15,042 bases of DNA from Dehalococcoidia bacterium (lineage in GTDB: Bacteria > Chloroflexota > Dehalococcoidia > GIF9 > AB-539-J10). Location of the stretch: NCBI GenBank assembly GCA_023129815.1, contig JAGMBH010000057.1, forward strand, positions 1 through 15,042, read 5' to 3'. Shown piece after piece: positions 1 through 7,328 of the stretch. Under the pieces are notes generated by a model. It was not told where the DNA came from and ran no database searches. It worked only from the letters and a program-made list of their open reading frames with translations. The translations under genes and the position numbers were made by a program. Numbering within the stretch: the stretch's first letter is position 1; each line of letters begins with the position of its first letter.

Positions 1-1
1 A

Positions 2-43
2 GCTGATGCTGTTATAGAAAAGCTAAAGCAAAGCAATAGATAA
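2..43 (+). CDS. possible C-terminal tail of a gene entering from the left
   Basis: Reading frame 2 is open from the left edge to a TAA at 41-43 and would encode ADAVIEKLKQSNR. The codons look ordinary and the residues fit an amphipathic C-terminal helix. A plus-strand gene ending here would converge on the minus-strand zinc-ribbon gene, whose stop is at 120. Only 13 residues are visible, so no function can be given, and a chance open stretch of this length is quite possible. Confidence 0.3.
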   Translation, partial: ADAVIEKLKQSNR

Positions 44-76
44 ATTTTCAATGCTCATAGCTATCTGCCCTCTTCA

Positions 77-95
77 ATTAGTCCATGTGGCTAAT
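77..95. other. short imperfect hairpin between gene ends
   Basis: ATTAG-t-CCA (77-85) pairs with TGG-CTAAT (88-95) through eight base pairs with one bulged T and a two-base loop. It lies between the possible plus-strand gene end at 43 and the zinc-ribbon gene end at 120. No run of T follows on either strand and the loop is very tight, so a terminator role is only a possibility. GCTATC at 60-65 and GATAGC at 110-115 form a wider flanking inverted repeat. Confidence 0.25.
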
Positions 96-119
96 ATGGG
101 AACAGGATAGATAGCAGAA

Positions 120-1037
120 TTATTCCTGTTGTTTCACCAAGCCCTCGATCAGGCATTTTAGCATTAGTCCGTCGAAAGGCTCCTGATACATTCGATCATT
201 AGCGGTAATCGTGGCCGTGATTTGCTCCGGGTCTATGCCAACAAAATACTGCGTCTTTTGCCTGCCGCTTGTCCTCACAGCTATACCATCACTATACGGC
301 TCGATGGAGACAACCTTATTCAAGTTAATGTCCACAGTGCGCTTCACTCCTGAGAATATCAACCTCTTATTGGTAAGAGTAAACCTGCCCTGGTCTATAG
401 TTCTCAGTTCTTCATGGGATTCACTTTGAGCTTTGAAAGCACCAAGCCTCCAATATACTCCTTTAGCTATCCTAAAGCTCGGTCCACCATAACCGCCAAC
501 GCTTTGCCTCACGGAACGCGGCTCCCACAAGGCCATATTGGGCAAAACAACCTGGAGCTCCTCTTTCCGCTTAAGGAGCACCGGCGAATTGTCATATATC
601 ATCTTTATAGAAATCTCGCCCTCTTTTAGAGTAGTCATCAACTGCTCCATATCAGCTTCATGCTGCCTGTCATCGGACAAACCGCCAGAGGCGATGGTTT
701 TCCATTCCCGCTCAGTTAAGCTTTTGTTTCCATAGTTCTGCCATACGAGATTCGACTTATCCTTAACTGTGGTTAGCTTATATCTATCACCATCCAGAAT
801 GAAAACAGCACCACAATTGGGGCACTTGTAACTCAGGACAGTTTGCAATCCGAGGAATTTCTTCCGTGTCGCTAGCTTGAGTTGTTCTGATTTGCATACC
901 GGGCATTTCGCAGTCCAGGAAGTTTCAGGAACGAGGGCTTCCTCTTTTGCAATGGGAGGTTTAGGCAGAGGTGCTCCGCACCGACTACAGAAATTCCCTT
1001 CATCCTCAAATCCGCATTTAGGACATTTTACTTTCAT
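120..1037 (-). CDS. double zinc-ribbon protein with PH/GRAM-like C-terminal domain
   Basis: A 305-residue protein of unknown function. The N-terminus has a zinc ribbon with C5/C8 and C17/C20, then a linker, then a second ribbon with C45/C48 and C72/C75. The last ~120 residues contain an LTNKRLIFSG stretch followed by alternating hydrophobic strands, the pattern of bacterial PH/GRAM-like domains. No transmembrane helix or signal peptide is seen. The ATG at 1035-1037 overlaps the stop of the upstream HEPN-like gene (ATGA), and AGGAGG lies 6 bases before it, so the two are translationally coupled. As third gene of the restriction-modification operon it may be an accessory or sensing partner; this is inferred from position only. 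The domain assignment is by eye and the PH part is less certain than the ribbons. Confidence 0.8.
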   Translation of the reverse strand: MKVKCPKCGFEDEGNFCSRCGAPLPKPPIAKEEALVPETSWTAKCPVCKSEQLKLATRKKFLGLQTVLSYKCPNCGAVFILDGDRYKLTTVKDKSNLVWQNYGNKSLTEREWKTIASGGLSDDRQHEADMEQLMTTLKEGEISIKMIYDNSPVLLKRKEELQVVLPNMALWEPRSVRQSVGGYGGPSFRIAKGVYWRLGAFKAQSESHEELRTIDQGRFTLTNKRLIFSGVKRTVDINLNKVVSIEPYSDGIAVRTSGRQKTQYFVGIDPEQITATITANDRMYQEPFDGLMLKCLIEGLVKQQE

Positions 1038-1981
1038 ACCCTACCTCCTGTTGGTTTATTGAGCTCACGCTTTAAGAAATTCTCCAATTTTTCCATTGTA
1101 TTGAATACATTAGAAGGTGACAGACCGAGTGTCTTGGCTATGACAAACTCGGTCAGGCGTATGAATAGAACTGCATCATCATAGGCTGAACCACGCTCAG
1201 GAAAGCGCCCGAAGTGGATAAGCCTGTTTCTCATTTTTGCCAATGACTTAACTCGTTTTCTTGTGGGATTATCTACTTCGCCCCTCAGTGCATACTCTAC
1301 CAAGAGAAAAGCTATCTTTTCGAACGAACTCAGTCGTTCTATCTGTTCACTTGAAAGCCAGCTACGGTTAAGAACCGCAAATAAGTGCTCCCATATTGTC
1401 CAGCATTGAATGAAGGCGGCTTCTAGTGGCTGGCGGCGAAAAGCTTGCCGTGCTAGAAACAAAAAATATCCTCCCTGGTATTTACACTGCCACTCTTCAC
1501 TTCTGATCAATACATATGTTTGATTGAGGCCTTCCTCAAAGCCAATATCATAACCATAAGGATCGGGGTCTACTGGATGCTTTTTGTAAGGGATAGAAGT
1601 TCTGAGTACTCCTCCCCATTGGTAGATCCTGGGATCTGCTATTAGGATGCTATCACTGCGGTTATCGCTTGTATTGTCAACTATAAAGACGTCACGACCA
1701 GTAAAAGTGGAGAGGAGTAGTAGGATATCGCTTAGGGCGGTATTGCCACTGCCGGGCCATTTGAGTACTGATTTTGCTTCGCTTTTGGGAAGGTCGACAT
1801 ACGCAGTTACGGCGTGTTTTCCTGTATTGGCATGAATCTCGAACTCCGAGTAGCACGTGATCAAGTGCTGCAAGCTGGCAACTCTATCTCGATAGTCATC
1901 TACTCTGGTAAACTGATATCCAAAGATAGTCATCGCTGGACACCAAGAGGGAAACTCTAGGTTATAGACTTCCTTTCTCAC
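1034..1981 (-). CDS. uncharacterised protein with C-terminal HEPN-like Rx4H motif
   Basis: A 315-residue soluble protein that I do not recognise as a named family. The N-terminal half (to about residue 165) is mixed strand and helix without a clear motif. The C-terminal ~130 residues are helical: a helix with IQCWTIWEHLF (191-201), then RNRLIHFG, where R251 and H256 form an Rx4H motif, the signature of HEPN domains, many of which are RNases. The layout resembles HEPN proteins found beside defence genes. The start is GTG at 1981 with GAGGAG 7 bases upstream. It lies 11 bases after the restriction-modification gene and overlaps the zinc-ribbon gene by 4 bases, so all three are one operon. An RNA-cleaving effector or toxin role is inferred, not shown; some HEPN domains are inactive. 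Confidence 0.7.
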   Translation of the reverse strand: MRKEVYNLEFPSWCPAMTIFGYQFTRVDDYRDRVASLQHLITCYSEFEIHANTGKHAVTAYVDLPKSEAKSVLKWPGSGNTALSDILLLLSTFTGRDVFIVDNTSDNRSDSILIADPRIYQWGGVLRTSIPYKKHPVDPDPYGYDIGFEEGLNQTYVLIRSEEWQCKYQGGYFLFLARQAFRRQPLEAAFIQCWTIWEHLFAVLNRSWLSSEQIERLSSFEKIAFLLVEYALRGEVDNPTRKRVKSLAKMRNRLIHFGRFPERGSAYDDAVLFIRLTEFVIAKTLGLSPSNVFNTMEKLENFLKRELNKPTGGRV

Positions 1982-1992
1982 AGCTTATCTCC

Positions 1993-4900
1993 TCACTCAA
2001 TCGGCCAACCGGGAATCAAGTTGTCTATTTCTTGCATTAGCCGGATGGTTTCTTTGAGGATTACGATAATTTTCTGATAGTGGAGCAAGTCGTCGAAGGT
2101 CAGAGTTCTGCCTTTTCTGTCTTTGAGCCACTTCTGGCAGACTTGATAGCCGCCGATGTGGAAGTTCCATACCTCTGGGGACACACCTTCAAAATATTGG
2201 CTCTTGTTGATGTAGACCCGTTCGTTAGCTTCGTCATACCTAACCGTCTCCACCTGATTGGGGCCTACGATGGGATATTTGGTGATGAGATTATTGAGCT
2301 TCGGAGATTCCATGAGATGGAGGGACACAAGCTCTGAGCCTTTGGCTACAAGTGCACTGAAGAGTTCTCTGTCTGAGGTAGTTGGCAATCTGGGGAAGTC
2401 TGTCTTTAAGAACTCAGCATAGCGACTGCGGTAAGCAGGCGAATGAAAGACAGCATAGGTATAATTAAAGACATCCTCAGGACAAAAGGTCTCTCCTGGG
2501 TCACCCTTAACGTCACTGACAAACTTCAGCCCCAGCTTGTCTGAGAAAGCTTTGATGAACTCAGGGTTCAGATTTGGGCGGCGCTCCCCTGGCTGATAAA
2601 GGCCACTGGCAATCTCCGGCTTAGAGGGATAGAGGTAGAGGGGAAGCACAGAATTATTGGCATAAGCACTCTCGAAGACACAGCTTTCGGTGATTTGGGA
2701 AGAAGCGAAGATATAGGAAAACGGGATGAGCCTAGATTGGCGTTTGCACAAAAGTGCCACATTCTCTCCTGCGAGCATGTGGCGCATGACCTCGGGGCGA
2801 GGCATGCAGTGAAAACCCCTTGAGTGACCAGTATAATAGGTGTAACGAACATCGAAGGGGCGATATAAGATGGGGACTATCAGCTCGTGGCGCAGTTCTG
2901 TATCTTGGAGGTCTTTTTGCGCCAGGGCTACTTTCCAATCACGCACATCGTTGCCAAGCTTATATTTCTCCTGTGCCTCCTTTGGAGGAAGGGAGGCAAA
3001 ATCATGGATAGTATCCTCCATCCCTTTATTAGACCAGCAGATAGTCAGGTTGTCTCTAGCGGTAACAATACCTACGCTATTAACGGGGAAAATATCAGTA
3101 ACTTTCCATCCCTTTTCATACTCGCTCAGTAATTCCTCATCCCGTGGCAGAAAGAAATAGAATGGACTATGAGGCTCAAGCTCAGTCCATTCTGTGGTGG
3201 TAATGTCTGTTTCAAACAAGATGTGATATTTCCCCTCACGCAAACCCCAAAGGTCGGCATGGCGAACTTTGGCTGGGCTGGCCTTTTCTGGCTCTTTAAT
3301 AAATAATCCAATAGCTACACCCTGCTGGATGTCAAATACATTTTCGTCCTTACCGCCGTCAGGGGCAACCTCTCGCTTTTTGACATTGCCATGAAGATTG
3401 AGGATATAAATATTGGTAAAGGTGTTCATCAGAGACTGGCGCATGCCTCTGAAGGTGGGGTTGTCCAGATAAGCATGATTGGTGATAAAGCCTAAAATTC
3501 CTTGCTCCGTCTTCTCAATACGCCACTGCCCAAAACGGATAAACTTAACATAGTCATCCTGAAGCCATTTGGGATTCTTCTCATCAAGAGGACTACCGTC
3601 AACAGTCTTGTATGTCTCCAGTAGTTGTCTCGCCCACGTGCCTTTGTTTGCTGAGTAGCCCGAATACGGTGGATTTCCCAGCACCACCATGATGGGCTTG
3701 TCCTTCTTAATTTCAGCGGCGGCGTTAGCTTCCTCAGTTATCCAATTAGCAAATAGAGCCTCCGAGTGCTTAACAGCCTCCTCCAGAGTATTGGTGAGAT
3801 AAATCCCTAGCCGCTGCTCCTTTTCAAATTGATAGCCGGTCTCCTTTAGAAGTAACCCTAACTTTAAGTGAGCCATAGCATAAGGAGCCATCAGAAGCTC
3901 AAAACCAAATATGCGGGGTAGGAGCTTTTCGGCCACATAGTCATTCCACAGTCCTGCCTGCCCTTGACTCAGCAAGGCATCATGAATTTCATTTATCACC
4001 ATATAAAGAAAAGTGGCAGTGCCTACTGCTGGGTCTAAGACGAGAACACCGGGGTCGGCTAAACCCTGAGGCTTGCCGAAATGCGTCTTGAGCAGGTGGT
4101 CAACAGAACACACGATATAGGAAACCACAGGCTCAGGGGTGTAGTAAACACCACGCATCTCCCGCACCTTAGGGTCATAGGCAGCGAGGAAAGTTTCGTA
4201 GAAATGCACCATGGGGTCTTCTTTGGCAGTGCGTTTACCAAAGTCTTTAAGGACTGCCTCCATATCAGCCTGGGCAAGTAGCTGTGCCAGGTCATTTACC
4301 AACCAGGCAATGCGGTCGTCCAAATCGGGTCCAGCAATATGGTTAAAGAGCTTTCTCAAAAACGGATTGGTCTTAGGCAAAAGGTAGGCAGCATTCTGGC
4401 GAGTGAAGCCTATTCCTGTAGATTGGTTACAGCGGGCAGCAAAGAGCCCATAAGCGATAGTCTGAGCATACATATCAGCAAACTGCTCAGTAGAAAGGTC
4501 AGGTATGAGATTGTCCCTGAACGCTACAAATTGAGCGTGGAGTGAACCACTTTCAGGCTCTTTTTCAAAAGCGGCGATTATGAGGTCACGTATCATATGA
4601 GCCAGGTGAGCCATACGCTGGGCTAATTCCCTGGGTGTGCCTACAGGCTCAGCCTGATGTGAGAGGAAATCATCAAGGAGCCAGGTAACAGCCTCTATTC
4701 CTGCTTTGTCACGCCTTATCCTTCCATCTCTAGTTGGCGTGCCCAGGCAGGCAGAGAGACGTCGTTCACCGCCCACATACCAGCGGAATTCCAGATAATC
4801 GGTTAGAACGAGATTAGTAAGCGGATCTCGATAGCGCCGGAACTGCTCGGAGCGTTCGGACTCATCCAGGCTTTTACCCACGTCTTTAGCTTCAACATAG

Positions 4901-5109
4901 CCGATGGTTGTCGAACCTCTGGTAACTACAAAGTCTGGTGCACCACACTCTATACGCCGAGGCTCGTTGGTGGCCACTATGCCTTCAGCCAAAGATTCAA
5001 GCAGTGCTTTAAGTGCTGAACGGTGGGTATGCTCAGTGGCGTTACCTAACGCTAGCTCTTTCTCAATAGTGCGAATGTAGGCATTGAATGCTTTTAAGCT
5101 ATCACTCAT
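1993..5109 (-). CDS. single-chain restriction-modification enzyme (type IIG / type ISP-like)
   Basis: About 1038 residues, predicted to methylate adenine at a specific site and cut unmodified DNA in one polypeptide. Residue numbers count from an in-frame TTG at 5115. The N-terminus has a PD-(D/E)XK nuclease pattern: D61 in GAPDF, then E75-x-K77 in VEAK. A helical connector follows (about 150-310). The methylase core has GVYYTPEPVV (322-331), SAM-binding motif I DPAVGT (361-366) and catalytic motif IV NPPY (481-484). The ~450-residue C-terminus resembles the specificity region of LlaBIII-type enzymes. No Walker A or helicase block is visible, unlike true type ISP enzymes, so it fits the helicase-free type IIG layout better. 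The ATG at 5109 is preferred over TTG at 5115 because GTGAG lies 8 bases before it. First gene of the operon with the HEPN-like and zinc-ribbon genes. Confidence 0.9.
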   Translation of the reverse strand: MSDSLKAFNAYIRTIEKELALGNATEHTHRSALKALLESLAEGIVATNEPRRIECGAPDFVVTRGSTTIGYVEAKDVGKSLDESERSEQFRRYRDPLTNLVLTDYLEFRWYVGGERRLSACLGTPTRDGRIRRDKAGIEAVTWLLDDFLSHQAEPVGTPRELAQRMAHLAHMIRDLIIAAFEKEPESGSLHAQFVAFRDNLIPDLSTEQFADMYAQTIAYGLFAARCNQSTGIGFTRQNAAYLLPKTNPFLRKLFNHIAGPDLDDRIAWLVNDLAQLLAQADMEAVLKDFGKRTAKEDPMVHFYETFLAAYDPKVREMRGVYYTPEPVVSYIVCSVDHLLKTHFGKPQGLADPGVLVLDPAVGTATFLYMVINEIHDALLSQGQAGLWNDYVAEKLLPRIFGFELLMAPYAMAHLKLGLLLKETGYQFEKEQRLGIYLTNTLEEAVKHSEALFANWITEEANAAAEIKKDKPIMVVLGNPPYSGYSANKGTWARQLLETYKTVDGSPLDEKNPKWLQDDYVKFIRFGQWRIEKTEQGILGFITNHAYLDNPTFRGMRQSLMNTFTNIYILNLHGNVKKREVAPDGGKDENVFDIQQGVAIGLFIKEPEKASPAKVRHADLWGLREGKYHILFETDITTTEWTELEPHSPFYFFLPRDEELLSEYEKGWKVTDIFPVNSVGIVTARDNLTICWSNKGMEDTIHDFASLPPKEAQEKYKLGNDVRDWKVALAQKDLQDTELRHELIVPILYRPFDVRYTYYTGHSRGFHCMPRPEVMRHMLAGENVALLCKRQSRLIPFSYIFASSQITESCVFESAYANNSVLPLYLYPSKPEIASGLYQPGERRPNLNPEFIKAFSDKLGLKFVSDVKGDPGETFCPEDVFNYTYAVFHSPAYRSRYAEFLKTDFPRLPTTSDRELFSALVAKGSELVSLHLMESPKLNNLITKYPIVGPNQVETVRYDEANERVYINKSQYFEGVSPEVWNFHIGGYQVCQKWLKDRKGRTLTFDDLLHYQKIIVILKETIRLMQEIDNLIPGWPIE

Positions 5110-5190
5110 TATCAACTCACTGGGACGTAATCGCTAGTTCACATTAGCCGGGGTAGCTCATCCTTGACATAGAGGCCAAGCCTTACTCAA

Positions 5191-5202
5191 TCTACCATTT
5201 CT
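5191..5202 (-). other. tiny leader ORF upstream of the restriction-modification gene
   Basis: On the minus strand a GGAGG is followed after 8 bases by ATG GTA GAT TGA, a three-codon reading frame. It lies between the promoter at 5218-5246 and the restriction-modification start at 5109. The strong ribosome site in front of so short a frame could tune translation of the toxic downstream enzyme, but it may also be chance. Confidence 0.25.
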
Positions 5203-5217
5203 ATAACCTCCGTTTTG

Positions 5218-5246
5218 AGTTTAACTACTAAACAGCTCATTGTCAA
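5218..5246 (-). promoter_or_regulatory. sigma-70-type promoter for the restriction-modification operon
   Basis: Reading the minus strand, a perfect -35 box TTGACA (5246-5241) is separated by 17 bases from TAAACT (5223-5218), which matches four of six -10 positions. Transcription would start near 5211, giving a leader of about 100 bases before the ATG at 5109. A 7-base inverted repeat, GCCTTAC (5180-5186) and GTAAGGC (5251-5257), flanks the promoter and could be an operator, though this is weak. No gene is seen in the rest of the 5110-5347 gap. Confidence 0.5.
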
Positions 5247-5347
5247 AAACGTAAGGCTAAGGCAGTGGTGAAAGAGAAAGCAAAAGCTCTTCCTGCTTGT
5301 GAGAGGATTTACAACAATAAGGGGTTAAAAATGCTACTAGGGCGGGC

Positions 5348-5884
5348 TTATTTGCCTTGCTGCGTGACGAGGAAGGTGAGCAGGGCAGCGATGCTCTTGG
5401 CATCGCAGATTTCGCCTGAGGCGATAAGTTGGGGTATTTGATCTGGGGGGACTCGCACCAGTTCGATACTTTCGGTATCTTCAGCTATTAAACGACTGGG
5501 CACGAGGTCGGTAGCCAGGTAGCAGTATAGATATTCTGTGCCGTAGCCGGGAATGGAGTAGAAACCGCCCAGTCTCTCTATTTTCTTGGGCAAATAACCA
5601 ATTTCTTCCTGCAATTCGCGGCGGACGCAGTCAAGGGGTTCTTCACCGGGGTTGATGCCGCCAGCGGGTATTTCCAGGAGGGACTTGCCTACTGGGTAGC
5701 GAAACTGGCGTTCGAGCAGCACGTTGTCCTGGTCATCGAGGACTATCACAGCTACGCAATCGCTATGCTCCACGACTTCCCGGGTAGCTTTTTTGCCGCT
5801 GGGCCTCTCCACAGTGTCCAGGCGTAAATTTACTGCGCTGCCGTGATAAACCTGCTGGGTAGATAGTTCTTTCTCAAGTGGCAT
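5348..5884 (-). CDS. Nudix hydrolase, ADP-ribose pyrophosphatase type
   Basis: A 178-residue soluble enzyme that probably hydrolyses ADP-ribose to AMP and ribose 5-phosphate. The Nudix box is complete: G75, E81, R89-E90, E93-E94 and G96 in the GX5EX7REUXEEXGU pattern, with the glutamates expected to bind Mg2+. The N-terminal strands (VYHGSAVNLRLDTVERP), the LERQFRYP segment and the EIPAG before the box are typical of the ADP-ribose pyrophosphatase branch, and the length fits. The ATG at 5884 has an excellent AAGGAGG 5 bases upstream. It follows the acetyltransferase and NAD kinase genes on the same strand across a 137-base repeat-bearing gap, so it may share their transcript. Together with NAD kinase it suggests nicotinamide-nucleotide housekeeping. 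Exact substrate is uncertain, as Nudix specificities vary. Confidence 0.88.
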   Translation of the reverse strand: MPLEKELSTQQVYHGSAVNLRLDTVERPSGKKATREVVEHSDCVAVIVLDDQDNVLLERQFRYPVGKSLLEIPAGGINPGEEPLDCVRRELQEEIGYLPKKIERLGGFYSIPGYGTEYLYCYLATDLVPSRLIAEDTESIELVRVPPDQIPQLIASGEICDAKSIAALLTFLVTQQGK

Positions 5885-5901
5885 AATTTCCTCCTTTGGG
5901 A

Positions 5902-5933
5902 TTGAGATTGCTTCGCTATGCTCGCAATTACAT
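5902..5933. repeat. dispersed repeat, GAGATTGCTTCG family, copy 1
   Basis: A 32-base element starting TTGAGATTGCTTCGCT and ending GCTCGCAATTACAT. It matches the copy at 11754-11785 at 29 of 32 positions. ATTGC near the left end and GCAAT near the right end make it partly palindromic. It lies in the gap between the acetyltransferase and Nudix genes, just upstream of the Nudix ribosome site. No open reading frame or transposase accompanies it. Confidence 0.65.
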
Positions 5934-5940
5934 CAGGCAT

Positions 5941-5955
5941 TTGAGATTGCTTCGC
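5941..5955. repeat. truncated copy of the same dispersed repeat
   Basis: TTGAGATTGCTTCGC repeats the first 15 bases of the element at 5902-5933, after which the sequence diverges. It lies 39 bases from the start of the full copy, so the gap holds one full and one partial unit in direct orientation. Confidence 0.55.
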
Positions 5956-5978
5956 CTTGTTTATCACCCTCGCCTTGC

Positions 5979-6001
5979 TCCTCTCCCGTCAAGGGAGAGG
6001 A
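5979..6001. repeat. 9-bp perfect inverted repeat (hairpin)
   Basis: TCCTCTCCC (5979-5987) and GGGAGAGGA (5993-6001) pair perfectly around a GTCAA loop. The hairpin lies 21 bases beyond the end of the acetyltransferase gene, so in the minus-strand transcript it could act as a 3' stabiliser or weak terminator. No T tract follows on the minus strand; on the plus strand it is followed by AAATTT. It may equally be a dispersed repeat unit. Confidence 0.45.
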
Positions 6002-6021
6002 AATTTAGCTCACAGCTAGCA

Positions 6022-6474
6022 TTAGACATGGCGGATAAGAGCTACCTCATCACAGTTGGGAAATTTTGGACAGCGATAGCATTCTGCCCATATCTTGTGA
6101 GGCAATTCTGTTTTATCAATCAGATGAAAGCCATGCTTCTCGAAGAGGGGCGGTTTATAAGTGAGACAAAACACAGTGGGTATACCTAGTTTTTTAGCTT
6201 CATCGAGGCAGGCCTGGATAAGCAAAGAGCCAATCCCCTGTTTTTGACGCTTTTCATGAACAGCTAAAGACCTGATTTCGGCTAAATCAAGCCAGTTGAC
6301 ATGCAAGGCTATGCAAGCAACCGCTTGCCCGTCATCCCTGATGACGAAGTAATCTCTGATATTTTCATATATCTCGCTTAGAGCGCGAGGCAGCATCTCA
6401 CCCTTGTCAGCGAAGTGATTAATCAGTTGGTGCATTGCAGTAGCATCGCTTACCTTCGCTCTATCAACGTTCAT
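6022..6474 (-). CDS. GNAT-family N-acetyltransferase, similar to short N-acetylglutamate synthase
   Basis: A 150-residue GNAT enzyme that transfers an acetyl group from acetyl-CoA. Visible features are the β4 strand IRSLAV (67-72), followed by the acetyl-CoA loop RQKQGIG (76-82, Q-x-x-G-x-G) and a C-terminal half with FCLTYKPPLFEKHGF, the pattern of short bacterial acetylglutamate synthases that start arginine synthesis. The C-terminal C132, C135 and C141 (CYRCPKFPNC) are also seen in that group. The ATG at 6474 lies one base after the nadK stop and has a GGGAGGGAG ribosome site 4 bases upstream, so it is co-transcribed with nadK. No other arginine genes are in the window, so glutamate as substrate is likely but not proved; another small amine acceptor is possible. 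Confidence 0.8.
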   Translation of the reverse strand: MNVDRAKVSDATAMHQLINHFADKGEMLPRALSEIYENIRDYFVIRDDGQAVACIALHVNWLDLAEIRSLAVHEKRQKQGIGSLLIQACLDEAKKLGIPTVFCLTYKPPLFEKHGFHLIDKTELPHKIWAECYRCPKFPNCDEVALIRHV

Positions 6475-6475
6475 G

Positions 6476-7288
6476 CTACTCCCTCCCTCTCAGTTTCTGC
6501 CATAAAGAGCTATAGAAATAAGTTGGTTGATGAATTCTCAAGAAGCGGGTTACATAGGGGCTGAGCTTTACGGCCACATTTTGCTCGCTGGGTAGGGGTA
6601 GATCAACCTGTCCGTCAAGGCTGAGCATAGCCTTATCTCCGCTAGCAATCTCTAAATCGACTATACTTTGAGGCGGCAAGACCAGGGCATGGCTCAAGCC
6701 GAGATGGCAGGATATTGGTTGGAGGATGATTTCCTTAGATTGAGGCTGAAGAATCGGTCCACCAGCTGCTAGGGAGTAGCCAGTGCTTCCGGTGGCTGTA
6801 GCTATTATAATTCCGTCAGCTCGATAGGTAGCTAACATTTCGCCGTCAATTTCTACCCTTATATTAACCAAGCGAACAGCAGTACTTCGCACTACCACAT
6901 CATTCAAAGCGTGAAGGCTTTTGTTTTCGATCTGGGCTTCAAGCATGGCTCGCTCCTCAACCCAGCCGTTACCTTCAAGCAAATTAGGCAAATTTGATAA
7001 TGCCTCGTCGCCATTCAGCTCAGTAATAAATCCCAGCCTGCCCAGATTTATCCCCAAAATGGGCACTCCTATAGGGGCTACGGTGCGAGCGGCATGGAGG
7101 ATAGTGCCGTCTCCGCCAATGCTGAGGATTAAATCTGTGCCAGCCACTTGAGGCTTAGCTTTATCTTCATCCCAAGCCGAGCACTGCCACGAGGATACTT
7201 CATGAGCTGATACTAGCTCTTTTATCTTAATAGCTAAATCTTGAGCTTTGTCTAGTCGAGGATGATATAGGATGCCAATTCTCTTCAC
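6476..7288 (-). CDS. nadK: NAD kinase
   Basis: A 270-residue cytoplasmic enzyme that phosphorylates NAD to NADP with ATP or polyphosphate. It begins KRIGILYHP, has the GGDGT motif (58-62) with catalytic D60, then NLGRLGFIT (81-89), the substrate-binding N129-D130 followed by VVV, and TATGSTGYSLAAGGP (164-178), all hallmarks of the family. The length is normal. The start is GTG at 7288; no Shine-Dalgarno is visible, but a promoter ends about 10 bases upstream, so the message may be leaderless. It is followed after one base by the acetyltransferase gene, and the two form an operon, perhaps with the Nudix gene. Confidence 0.95.
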   Translation of the reverse strand: MKRIGILYHPRLDKAQDLAIKIKELVSAHEVSSWQCSAWDEDKAKPQVAGTDLILSIGGDGTILHAARTVAPIGVPILGINLGRLGFITELNGDEALSNLPNLLEGNGWVEERAMLEAQIENKSLHALNDVVVRSTAVRLVNIRVEIDGEMLATYRADGIIIATATGSTGYSLAAGGPILQPQSKEIILQPISCHLGLSHALVLPPQSIVDLEIASGDKAMLSLDGQVDLPLPSEQNVAVKLSPYVTRFLRIHQPTYFYSSLWQKLRGRE

Positions 7289-7298
7289 AGGTAGGGAA

Positions 7299-7328
7299 AG
7301 TGTAGCATTGCCAAGTTTCGAGTGTCAA
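7299..7328 (-). promoter_or_regulatory. sigma-70-type promoter for nadK, extended -10
   Basis: On the minus strand, perfect TTGACA (7328-7323), an 18-base spacer, then TACACT (7304-7299) preceded by TGC, an extended -10 arrangement. The start of transcription would fall near 7292, only a few bases before the GTG of nadK at 7288. Confidence 0.5.

Noticed and set aside
2568..3160. Several 60-96 codon frames on both strands within this stretch
   Set aside because: They sit inside the restriction-modification gene in other frames and have low-complexity, non-protein-like composition.
5164..5207. Plus-strand TTGACA (5164-5169) and TATAAC (5202-5207) as a promoter
   Set aside because: The spacer is 32 bases, far from 16-19, and no plus-strand gene follows.
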